NCBI RefSeq assembly: GCF_900090315.1
Contig: NZ_FMHZ01000002.1
Location: 2,024,501 to 2,088,500, forward strand
Source: Micromonospora citrea
GTDB taxonomy: Bacteria > Actinomycetota > Actinomycetes > Mycobacteriales > Micromonosporaceae
Direction of reading: 5' to 3'
Length of the DNA stretch: 64,000 nt
Part shown: positions 27,077 to 34,211 of the stretch, one piece after another
Layout of the letters: the number at the start of each line of letters is the position of its first letter
Numbering within the stretch: position 1 is the first letter of the stretch
Notes under the pieces: model-generated
Database searches by the model: none
Seen by the model: the letters and a program-made list of their open reading frames with translations, nothing else
Told to the model about the DNA's origin: nothing
Translations under genes and position numbers: made by a program

Positions 27077-27219
27077 CAGCAGGAGGGCCGCGATGACAGG
27101 ACGCTCCGCCCACGCCAGTATCCATACTCAGCGTAATATTTCCATGGTCCGATCATTTCGCGCCGGGTATCCGACAGTTCTCACGTTCCCAGGGCCGGGC
27201 CGGCGGGTGTGCGCGCAGC

Positions 27220-28083
27220 TCAGCCGCCCTTTCCGATGATCGTGTCGGCGGTCTGCTGCACCTGCTCGATGGGGATGGCGAAGCCGATCCCGATGGAGCC
27301 GTTGCCGTCGATCGTGGCGATCGCCGTGTTCACCCCCACCACCTCGCCACGCGCGTTCACCAGCGGGCCGCCCGAGTTGCCCGGGTTGATCGAGGCGTCG
27401 GTCTGCACCGCCGTGTGCCGGTTGTCGCCGAGGCGCACCTGCCGGTCCAGGGCGCTCACGATGCCGGCCGTGACGGTGCCGGCGAGTCCCAGCGGCGAAC
27501 CGACCGCCAGCACCGGCTCGCCGACCCGGGTCGACCCCGGCTTGGCCAGCGGCAGCGCCGCCAGGCCGGCCGACGGCGGGACCCGCAGCACCGCGAGGTC
27601 GCTGCGCGGCTCCCGGCCGACCACCTCGGCGGCGAACCGCCGCCCGTCCGGCAGCTCGACGGTCACCGAGCCGTTGCGCCCCTTGGCCAGGATGTGGTCG
27701 TTGGTGATGATGTGCTGCTGGTCGTCGACGGCGAAGCCGGAGCCGGTCGCCGAGCCCCCGCGCCCCCCGCCCACGAGCACCGAGACCACCCCCGGCACCG
27801 TCTTCTCGGCCGCGGTCACCAACTCCGCCGGCACCGGGGCGGCCGAGGCCGCCGCCGGGCCGGGATCGCCGTCCCGGCCGGCCACCACGCCGCCGGCCAG
27901 CGCGCCGGAGGCGGTGGACAGGGCCACCACCGCCAGCCCGGCCAGCAGCCGCCCGCGCGGTCGCCACCCCGCCGGGCCCCGGCCCGGTCCGGTCCCGTCC
28001 CACCGGGTCCGCCCGTCCGGGTCCAGCTCCGGCGAGACGAACCAGGGGCCGCGCGGTTCGCCCAACCCGGTCTGCGCTGCCAT
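27220..28083 (-). CDS. Membrane-anchored trypsin-like serine protease (HtrA-like, no PDZ)
   Basis: 287 residues. A Pro/Gly-rich cytoplasmic part of about 45 residues, one transmembrane helix (LLAGLAVVALSTASGALAG), then an S1C protease domain with the full triad: His130 (ITNDHIL), Asp162 (PRSDLAVLRV) and Ser237 (NPGNSGGPL). The chain stops right after the protease domain (IPIEQVQQTADTIIGKGG), so the PDZ domain of DegP/HtrA is absent. It follows the MoxR-DUF58-VWA operon on the same strand after 42 bases and may act with it in envelope quality control. Confidence 0.9.
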   Translation of the reverse strand: MAAQTGLGEPRGPWFVSPELDPDGRTRWDGTGPGRGPAGWRPRGRLLAGLAVVALSTASGALAGGVVAGRDGDPGPAAASAAPVPAELVTAAEKTVPGVVSVLVGGGRGGSATGSGFAVDDQQHIITNDHILAKGRNGSVTVELPDGRRFAAEVVGREPRSDLAVLRVPPSAGLAALPLAKPGSTRVGEPVLAVGSPLGLAGTVTAGIVSALDRQVRLGDNRHTAVQTDASINPGNSGGPLVNARGEVVGVNTAIATIDGNGSIGIGFAIPIEQVQQTADTIIGKGG

Positions 28084-28125
28084 GCGTACTCCTCACGTGT
28101 CCTTCTCGGCGGTGGCCGTACGGGG

Positions 28126-29085
28126 TCAGGGCAGCCGGGAGAACCAGCGCATCGAGCCGGCCGCGGCGCCCAGGGCGAACACCAGTCCCAGCCCGATGAA
28201 GCGGGCCGAGACGTCCTGCCGTTCGGTGCGGTAGCCCACCGAGGTGCCGATGTCGTCGTAGACCGCACGCAGCTCGTCGCTGGTGCTGGCCTCGTGGAAC
28301 CCGCCCCCGGTCTCCTCGGCGACCGCGCGCAGGGTCTGCCCGTCCACGGGCACCTGGATCGGCCGGCCGCCCCGGTCGACGGTGCCGCCGGGAGTGCCGA
28401 ACGAGATGGTGTGCACCGGCACCTTCATGGTCACCGCGTCGGCGGCGGCCTCCATCGGATCCATGCCGGAGGTGTTCGCGCCGTCGGAGAGCAGGATGAT
28501 CCGGGCCGGCGGCGGATCCTTCGCCGCCTCGCTGTCGAAGCCCTTGACGGCGCCGAGCGAGGTGCTGATGGCCTCCCCGATGGCGGTGCCCTGCACGCCG
28601 GTGGCGCCCTCGACCAGCCGCTCGATCCCCTCGTGCAGCGCCTCCCGGTCGGTGCTGGGCGGCACCAGCACCGCCGCGCTGCCGGCGAAGGCGACCAGGC
28701 CGACGTTGAACTCGTCGGGCAGGCCGTCGACGAAGCTCCGGGCGGACTCCTTGGCGGCGCTGAGCCGGTCCGGCTCCACGTCGCCGGCCAGCATCGAGGT
28801 GGAGACGTCCACGGCGACCATCACCGTCGCCCGCTCCCGCGGCACCCGCACCTCCGCCGTGGGCCGGGCGAAGCCGACCACGAGCAGCGCCAGCATGGCG
28901 AGGAACAGTCCGGCCGGCAGGTGCCGACGCCAGGTCGGCCGCTGCGGCGCGACCCGGTCGAGCAGCCGCAGGTTGGTGAAGCGCACGGCGTAGCGGCTGC
29001 GGCGGCTCTGCATCAGCAGGTAGCCGACGGCCAGGGCGAGCACCCCGAGCAGCAGCCACAGCCGCACCGGCGACTGCCAGATCAC
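28126..29085 (-). CDS. VWA-domain membrane protein (BatA-like)
   Basis: 319 residues. Two N-terminal transmembrane helices (LWLLLGVLALAVGYLLM and AGLFLAMLALLVVGFA), a von Willebrand A domain with an intact MIDAS (DVSTS at about 93-97, later TAIGEAI and LLSDGANTSG), and a C-terminal helix (ARFIGLGLVFALGAAAG). GTG start overlaps the DUF58 stop by four bases and has GGGGAGGT six bases upstream. MoxR, DUF58 and VWA proteins form a widespread chaperone-like metal-insertion or assembly module; the client is unknown here. Confidence 0.92.
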   Translation of the reverse strand: MIWQSPVRLWLLLGVLALAVGYLLMQSRRSRYAVRFTNLRLLDRVAPQRPTWRRHLPAGLFLAMLALLVVGFARPTAEVRVPRERATVMVAVDVSTSMLAGDVEPDRLSAAKESARSFVDGLPDEFNVGLVAFAGSAAVLVPPSTDREALHEGIERLVEGATGVQGTAIGEAISTSLGAVKGFDSEAAKDPPPARIILLSDGANTSGMDPMEAAADAVTMKVPVHTISFGTPGGTVDRGGRPIQVPVDGQTLRAVAEETGGGFHEASTSDELRAVYDDIGTSVGYRTERQDVSARFIGLGLVFALGAAAGSMRWFSRLP

Positions 29086-30101
29086 GCCGCACCTCCCCGG
29101 GAGGCGCGGGCCGGAGCCGCGGCGAGGCGCCGCTGGGCGTGCACGTGACGCACGATGTCGGCGCCCCAGTCCCGGTCGGTGCGCAGCGGCAGGTGGGCCG
29201 CCCCGCTGCGACGCAGCGCCTGGCGTACCTGGTCGCGCTGGGCGGCGGCGGCGACCGCGTACCGCTCGCGCAGCCGTGGGTCGCCGGTCCAGACCTCCCG
29301 CCGCCGGCCGGTCTCCGGGTCGGCCAGGGTGATCAGGCCGACGTCCGGCAGCTCCAGCTCACGCGGGTCGGTGACCTCCACGGCCAGCACCTGATGCCGT
29401 ACGGCGAGGCGGCGCAGCGGCGCCTCCCAGGGCGGCGCGTGCCGGGGATCGTCGGGCAGGCCGTCGAGGAAGTCCGAGACCACCACCACGAGGCCGCGGC
29501 GCGACGCCACCCGGTGCACGGCGGCCAGCCCGTCGGTGAGGTCGGGGCCGTCGGGCGGCGGGTTCCGCTCGTCGTGGCCGCCGGTGCGCGGCGCGGTCAG
29601 CAGGGTCCGGAGCAGCCCGAGCAGGTGGGTACGCCCGCTGCGCGGCGGGAAGCGGCGCAACCGGGTCGGGCCGAGCACCTGCGCGCCGAGCCGGTTGCCG
29701 GCCCCGGCGGTGAGGAAGCCGACCGCGGCCACGGCGGCCACGGCCAGTTCGCGCTTGTCCAGCTCGGCGGTGCCGTACTCCATGCTGGGGCTCGCGTCGA
29801 CCAGCAGCCAGGTGGTCAGCTCCCGGTCGGCGTCGACCTCGCGGACGTGCGGGACGGTGGTCCGCGCGGTCACCGCCCAGTCCATGCGGCGTACCTCGTC
29901 CTCCCCCGGGCGGTACTCCCGGCTGCCGGCCGGCTCGCTGCCCGGGCCGGGCAGCAGCCCCCGGTGCTGCCCGTGCAGCAGGCCGTCGAGCCGGCGGGTG
30001 ACGGTCAGTTCCAGCCGGCGCAGCCGCCGGTCCGGGGCGAGGTCGGCCAGCCCCGGGTCCGCCGGAACGCGCGCCGGCGCGGCGGCCCCGCGCCGGATCA
30101 T
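29082..30101 (-). CDS. DUF58 domain protein
   Basis: 339 residues, soluble. The DUF58 core is evident: GLLPGPGSEPAGSREYRPGEDEVRRMDWAVTAR (written with breaks in the family as G.E....R.Y.PGDD.R.IDW), then LLVDASPSM, a VWA-like MIDAS remnant, and VVVSDFLDG. It overlaps both neighbours by four bases (GTGA/ATGA type), so translation of moxR, this gene and the VWA gene is coupled. Its role is as the adaptor of the MoxR AAA module, by family knowledge. Confidence 0.92.
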   Translation of the reverse strand: MIRRGAAAPARVPADPGLADLAPDRRLRRLELTVTRRLDGLLHGQHRGLLPGPGSEPAGSREYRPGEDEVRRMDWAVTARTTVPHVREVDADRELTTWLLVDASPSMEYGTAELDKRELAVAAVAAVGFLTAGAGNRLGAQVLGPTRLRRFPPRSGRTHLLGLLRTLLTAPRTGGHDERNPPPDGPDLTDGLAAVHRVASRRGLVVVVSDFLDGLPDDPRHAPPWEAPLRRLAVRHQVLAVEVTDPRELELPDVGLITLADPETGRRREVWTGDPRLRERYAVAAAAQRDQVRQALRRSGAAHLPLRTDRDWGADIVRHVHAQRRLAAAPARASRGGAA

Positions 30102-31147
30102 GCCGCCGCCAGGTCGGTCGCGTGCGCGGGGTGGCCGGTGGCGACCCGGGGTGGCGGCACCGCGTCGACCAGCCGGCGCACCACCGACTCGGCGGAGACC
30201 CCGTCGGCGACCGCGTCGAAGGAGAGCACCAGCCGGTGGGCCAGCACGTCCACGGCCAGCTCGCGGACGTCCTCGGGCAGCACGTACTCGCGACCGCGCA
30301 GCAGCGCCTGGGCCCGGGCGGCGGCGACCAGGCCGAGGGTGGCCCGAGGGCTCGCCCCGTACGCGAGCAGCGGGGCGACCTCGGGCAGGCCGAACCGGCC
30401 CGGGTCGCGGGTGGCGAGGATGAGCCGGACCACGTACTCGGCGATGGCGTGGTGCACGAAGACGTGGGTGGCGCGGGCCTGGAGTTCGCGCAGGCGCTGC
30501 GGGTCGAGCACCTGGCGGGCGGTGGGCCGGTCGGCGCTCATCCGGTAGAGGATGGCGAGTTCGTCGGCGTCGCTCGGGTAGTCGACGACGATCTTCATCA
30601 GGAACCGGTCGCGCTGCGCCTCCGGCAGCTGGTACACGCCCTCGGACTCGATCGGGTTCTGGGTGGCCAGCACCAGGAACGGCTCGGGCACCCGGTAGCT
30701 GCGCCCGCCGATGGAGACCTGTCGCTCCGCCATCGCCTCCAGCAGCGCGGACTGCACCTTCGCGGGTGCCCGGTTGATCTCGTCGGCGAGCACCAGGTTG
30801 GCCATGATCGGGCCGAGCTCGATGTCGAAGGTCTCCTTCGACGCCCGGTAGATCCGGGTGCCGACGATGTCGGACGGCACGAGGTCGGGGGTGAACTGGA
30901 TCCGGGAGAAGGTGCCGCCGACCACGGTGGCGAGGGTCTGCGCGGCGAGCGTCTTGGCCACTCCGGGCACGCCCTCCAGGAGGCAGTGCCCGTCGGCGAC
31001 GAGGGCGGTGAGCAGGCGCTCGACGAGCCGATCCTGCCCGACGATCACGCGTTTGACCTCGAAGAGGGTCTGTTCCAGCTCGGCCGAACTCGCGTCGGGA
31101 TCGGCCGGGCTGGGCAGGCTGGCCAGGGTGTCCGAGATGTCCGTCAC
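30098..31147 (-). CDS. MoxR-family AAA+ ATPase
   Basis: 349 residues. Walker A EGVPGVAKT, the MoxR-specific RIQFTPDLVPSDIVG, Walker B LVLADEINRAPAKVQSALLEAM, sensor 1 LATQNPIESEGVYQLPEAQRDRF, and the C-terminal lid GASPRATLGL. GTG start at 31145-31147. First gene of the operon moxR-DUF58-VWA, followed by the protease. MoxR proteins act as chaperones in assembling metal or envelope complexes. Its upstream region is the long repeat-bearing gap to 32108. Confidence 0.94.
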   Translation of the reverse strand: MTDISDTLASLPSPADPDASSAELEQTLFEVKRVIVGQDRLVERLLTALVADGHCLLEGVPGVAKTLAAQTLATVVGGTFSRIQFTPDLVPSDIVGTRIYRASKETFDIELGPIMANLVLADEINRAPAKVQSALLEAMAERQVSIGGRSYRVPEPFLVLATQNPIESEGVYQLPEAQRDRFLMKIVVDYPSDADELAILYRMSADRPTARQVLDPQRLRELQARATHVFVHHAIAEYVVRLILATRDPGRFGLPEVAPLLAYGASPRATLGLVAAARAQALLRGREYVLPEDVRELAVDVLAHRLVLSFDAVADGVSAESVVRRLVDAVPPPRVATGHPAHATDLAAA

Positions 31148-31297
31148 GGTGCTTGCTTCCCGTGGCGGCCCTCGGACAAACGTCGGATTATCAGCGGCGA
31201 GGCGGCCCTTACCCGCCCGAACCGGGACGACCCTACCGAGACGGCGGGGACGAGACGGCGGACGACGACCGTCGGGCGTCCCGCCGCGCCGGGCGGC

Positions 31298-31570
31298 GAT
31301 CCACCGCTGTGCGGGGGTGGATGCTGCTGCGGTCGCTGGCGATCTGATGCCGCACACGATTCACCCCTGCGCGGGGGCGGACGTTCCGGGTCGCTGTGGA
31401 GCTGATGTCGCAAACGACTCACCCACACGGGGTGGACGCCGCGGGCGCTGTCCGAGCTGGTGCCGCGATGATGCACCCGTACACGGGGGTGGACGGCTCG
31501 GGACGCTGTGGAACTGATGTCGCAAACGATTCGCCTCTGCGCGGAGTGGACGTCGCGCGCGCTGCCGAGC
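31298..31570. repeat. Array of ~57-bp structured repeats
   Basis: At least four units: cores begin near 31344, 31402, 31457 and 31514 (spacing 58, 55, 57). The core reads CTGATGTCGCAAACGATTC with few changes. Between cores lie short hairpins whose sequences differ but keep pairing: ATCCACC/GGTGGAT (about 31300-31325), CACCC...GGGTG forms near 31420 and 31475, and CCTC...GGAG near 31535. The spacing is not a multiple of three throughout, so it is not coding. Related cores occur at 53619-53640 and 53874-53910 in the opposite orientation. Confidence 0.7.
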
Positions 31571-31689
31571 CGCTCCAGGTACGGGGCGGCGCATCACCCG
31601 ATGACGTCGCCCACCGAGCGGTGACCTCGGAGGGACCGGTGAGCGTCCGAGGTCTCGGCAGGCAGGTGCCCCTCCAGGGGCCATTTCCT

Positions 31690-31985
31690 ACCAGGATCTC
31701 GCGGGTGCTGTTCCGGCGAAGCCCGAGCGCGGTGATCGGAAGCAGGCTGCCTGGGCCCGAGGCGCCGGTGACGGGCAGCTCGCTCCTGGTCGGCGCGACG
31801 GTCGGGCTGACCGGCGAGCCGGCGGTCGGGCCGACCATCGGGCCGGCGGCCGGGTCGGCCGTCGGGCAGACCGTCGGTACGACGGTCGGGGTCGTGGTGG
31901 GCCTGGGGCTCGCCGCACAGGTGGGTGAGGACGAACTGGAGCAGACGTCCCGGTCCCCGTACGGCGGCCCCCGCCCAGGCTGGGG
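31690..31985 (-). pseudogene. Relic of an LPxTG cell-wall-anchored protein C-terminus
   Basis: On the minus strand, after an in-frame TGA at 31986-31988, the frame encodes a Ser/Thr/Pro-rich stretch (SSSSSPTCAASPRPTTTP, then repeated PT pairs), followed by SELPVTGASG (LPVTG at 31764-31778) and LLPITALGL, then a basic run LRR. This is the layout of a sortase signal: wall-spanning P/T region, LPxTG, partial hydrophobic helix, basic tail. There is no start codon or N-terminal domain, and the helix is short, so it looks like a decayed or frame-disrupted remnant. The remainder of the gap 31571-32108 shows no gene. Confidence 0.45.
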
Positions 31986-32062
31986 TCACAGTTCTGGGGC
32001 CTCCTCGGCCGCGGTGGGGACGTTGCCCGGGTTGACTCTGGTCGTCGTGGTGCCACGGCTGG

Positions 32063-32093
32063 CGCCGACCCCCACGGACGGTGGGGGCCGGCG
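32063..32093 (-). terminator. Terminator-like hairpin downstream of the secreted protein gene
   Basis: Stem 32063-32075 / 32081-32093 (13 bp, one A-C mismatch), loop of five, 15 bases past the stop codon of the gene at 32109-32636. Confidence 0.65.
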
Positions 32094-32108
32094 TCGTCGG
32101 GTCGGGCG

Positions 32109-32636
32109 TCAGTTGGCGACGACCAGGTGGAACGGCCGGTCGGCCGGGGTGCCGGACGAGCTGCGGGTCTGGATGAAGACTGCGTTCGGCGTATCGAGCC
32201 GCGGCGCCACCGAGATCTCGCCACCCGGCGGCACGTTGTACGGGTCGGTGGTGCCGATGGTCGCGACGAACGTCTCCTGCGAGACGTTGTAGTTGAACAG
32301 GACCTGGTACTGCCCGGGCCCGTACCGGGTGGCGGAGACCGCCTCGGGCGAGCCACGGAGCAGGGTGCCGCCGCTGGTGACGACGGCGGAGGCCACGGTG
32401 CCCGGCGCGGTCGCCAGCGCGGACGGGCCCTGCGCCAGCGCGGCCTTGGCCTTGCGGGCCTCGGCGGGGGTCACCGCCGGCTGGCTGCCGGAGCCGGGCG
32501 CGCGGACGGCCGGCTGGGCGACCTCGGCGGGCGCCTGGGCCGCGGGCTGGGCGACGGCGATGCCGCCTCCGGCCAGGGCGAGCGCCAGGGCGGTGAAGGC
32601 CACCGCCGCCGCCTTGCGTCGGAAGATTTTGGTCAT
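32109..32636 (-). CDS. Secreted protein of unknown function
   Basis: 175 residues. A clear Sec signal peptide: MTKIFRRKAAAVAF then a hydrophobic stretch to GGGIAVAQ, with a likely AxA cleavage near residue 30. An Ala/Pro/Gln-rich linker follows, then a compact beta-rich domain of about 75 residues (RYGPGQYQVLFNYNVSQETFVATIGTTDPY to FHLVVAN) with no cysteines. No family recognised. ATG at 32634-32636 with GGGAGA eight bases upstream. The phrase VSQETFVATIGTTDP looks like a carbohydrate- or surface-exposed sandwich, but that is speculation. Confidence 0.7.
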   Translation of the reverse strand: MTKIFRRKAAAVAFTALALALAGGGIAVAQPAAQAPAEVAQPAVRAPGSGSQPAVTPAEARKAKAALAQGPSALATAPGTVASAVVTSGGTLLRGSPEAVSATRYGPGQYQVLFNYNVSQETFVATIGTTDPYNVPPGGEISVAPRLDTPNAVFIQTRSSSGTPADRPFHLVVAN

Positions 32637-32987
32637 GACAGGTCTCCCTTTTTTTGACCGTACGGATTCGACCGGTCCCACCCGACGGCGGGACGGCTGA
32701 TTTCCAATTCTCGGGTCGGGGAATTGACCGACAACCGCCGGAAGCCCGCGCTTCAGGCCGCACCATGAATGTTGTCGACTCAACGTTTTCCACCGACTCT
32801 GAGCAGGTATTACTACTCAGAGTTTCGACGTCTCAACCCACTGGAACGTAGCACCGGAAAAAGCCAGGCGTCAATAGTCGATCACTCGGCAAAACCGATG
32901 CCAGCGGTTTGTGAAATGCGAACGTTCCGCCATTCGCAGATGACTCCCCGGCGCAGCGGCGGGCGGCGCCGCGCGGCGGTGCCGCGA
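32637..32987. other. AT-richer divergent intergenic region
   Basis: About 350 bases, clearly lower in GC than the surroundings, between the secreted protein gene and the EEP gene. It contains an 8-bp inverted repeat ACTCTGAG (32796-32803) / CTCAGAGT (32816-32823) and several A/T runs. No gene with actinobacterial codon bias is seen. It presumably holds the promoters of the secreted protein; the AT-rich patch could also be acquired DNA. Confidence 0.5.
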
Positions 32988-32993
32988 TACCCT
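32988..32993 (+). promoter_or_regulatory. -10 element of a leaderless gene
   Basis: TACCCT, 6 bases before the GTG at 33000; sets the start of the EEP gene. Confidence 0.55.
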
Positions 32994-32999
32994 CCGGTG

Positions 33000-33995
33000 G
33001 TGATCACCGACGCGGCGGCACGGCCGGCGACGGACCAGGCCCGGACCTCGGGCACCCTGCTCTGCTGGGCGGCCGTCGCGCCCGGCGTCGCCTGGGCGGT
33101 CGTGCGGCTGGCCGGCCTCGACCGGGGACCGCTGGTGCAACTGCTGGCGTTCACGCCGTACGTCGCCGCCGGGAGCCTGCTGCCGCTGCTGCTCGCGCTC
33201 GCCCTGCGGCGCCGGTGGCCCGCGGTGGTCGCGGCGGTGGTCACGGCGGTGCTGGTGGCCGTGGTCGCGCCCCGGGCCCTGCCCGCCGGGCAGCCGCCGG
33301 CCGACGGGCCGACGGTGCGGCTGCTGACCGCCAACCTGCTCGCCGGGGCCGCCGACGCGCGGGCGCTGGTCGGCCTGGTCGAGCGGCACCGGGTCGACGT
33401 GCTCACCGTGCAGGAGTTCACGCCGCGGGCGGCGGCCGAGCTGGACCGGCTCGGCCTCGGCCGGCTGCTCCCCCACCGGCACCTCAACCCGCAGGCCGGC
33501 ACCGTGGGCTCCGGGCTCTACGCCCGCTTCCCGGTCGGCGAGGTCGGCGTCCGGCGCAACCGGGGCGGATGGGGCTTCGACCAGGCGTACGGCACCGTGG
33601 CGGTGCCCGGAGCGCCGCCGGTGCGGGTCGAGTCGGCGCACCCGGCGGCCCCCTACGCGGTGGACCAGGTCGGCCACTGGCGCACCGACCTGGCGGCGCA
33701 GCCGCCCGCGACGCCGGACGGAGGGCTGCGGATCCTGGCCGGCGACTTCAACGCCACCCTCGACCATGCCCCGCTGCGCGCCCTGCTGGCCACCGGCTAC
33801 GTCGACGCCGCCGCCGAGGTCGGCGCGGGCCTCACCGGCACCTGGGGCCCCTACGACGGCGACCCGATCCCGCCGGTGACCATCGACCACGTGCTCGTCG
33901 ACCGGCGGATCGCGGTGCGGGCGGTGGCCGTGCACCGCGTGCCGGGCAGCGACCACCGCGCCGTCCTGGCCGAACTGCGCCTCCCGGCCGGCTGA
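33000..33995 (+). CDS. Membrane-anchored endonuclease/exonuclease/phosphatase family protein
   Basis: 331 residues. Three N-terminal transmembrane helices (LLCWAAVAPGVAWAVV, LLAFTPYVAAGSLLPLLLAL, AVVAAVVTAVLVAVVA) and a C-terminal EEP domain: VRLLTANLLAG, VDVLTVQEFTP (catalytic Glu), GLYARFPV, RILAGDFNATLDHAPL and IDHVLVDRR...GSDHRAVLAEL (catalytic Asp/His). Same fold as the much larger protein at 16417-18333, so the window has two membrane EEP paralogues. GTG start from the leaderless -10; an adjacent GTG three bases upstream is equivalent. The substrate is not predictable. Confidence 0.85.
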   Translation: MITDAAARPATDQARTSGTLLCWAAVAPGVAWAVVRLAGLDRGPLVQLLAFTPYVAAGSLLPLLLALALRRRWPAVVAAVVTAVLVAVVAPRALPAGQPPADGPTVRLLTANLLAGAADARALVGLVERHRVDVLTVQEFTPRAAAELDRLGLGRLLPHRHLNPQAGTVGSGLYARFPVGEVGVRRNRGGWGFDQAYGTVAVPGAPPVRVESAHPAAPYAVDQVGHWRTDLAAQPPATPDGGLRILAGDFNATLDHAPLRALLATGYVDAAAEVGAGLTGTWGPYDGDPIPPVTIDHVLVDRRIAVRAVAVHRVPGSDHRAVLAELRLPAG

Positions 33996-34211
33996 CCCGC
34001 CCCGGGCACGGCCGACGCGGTCAACCGCGCCCGGACGCGGGCACGGCCGACGCGAACGCCCCGCGCCCGGACGCGGGCACGGCCGACGGCGAACGCCCCG
34101 CGCCCGGACACCGGCACGGCCGACGCACACCCCCGCGCCCGGACGCGGGCACGGCCGACGGCGAACGCCCCGCGCCCGGACACCGGCACGGCCGACGCGC
34201 ACGCCCCGCGC
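33996..34211. repeat. Tandem ~36-bp GC-rich repeats between convergent genes
   Basis: Six or seven copies of a unit built on GACGCGGGCACGGCCGACG-n-CGAACGCCCCGCGCCCG fill the whole gap between the EEP stop and the cimA stop. Two unit types alternate (GACGCGGGC and GACACCGGC). No gene is seen. Confidence 0.85.

Noticed and set aside
26956..27156. Alternative 66-codon minus-strand ORF overlapping the small membrane protein
   Set aside because: It covers the same DNA in another frame, gives no hydrophobic helix, and has atypical composition.
31298..31570. CRISPR array
   Set aside because: Spacing between cores is close to unit length, the intervening segments are themselves related hairpins, repeats are degenerate, and there is no cas gene nearby.
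31396..32292. 298-codon plus-strand open frame across the repeat array and the secreted protein
   Set aside because: It crosses non-triplet repeats and runs antisense to a gene with a clear signal peptide; composition is repetitive.
34021..34211. Short coding sequence in the 36-bp repeats between EEP and cimA
   Set aside because: The open frames are pure repeat translation with no start signal and both flanking genes end here.
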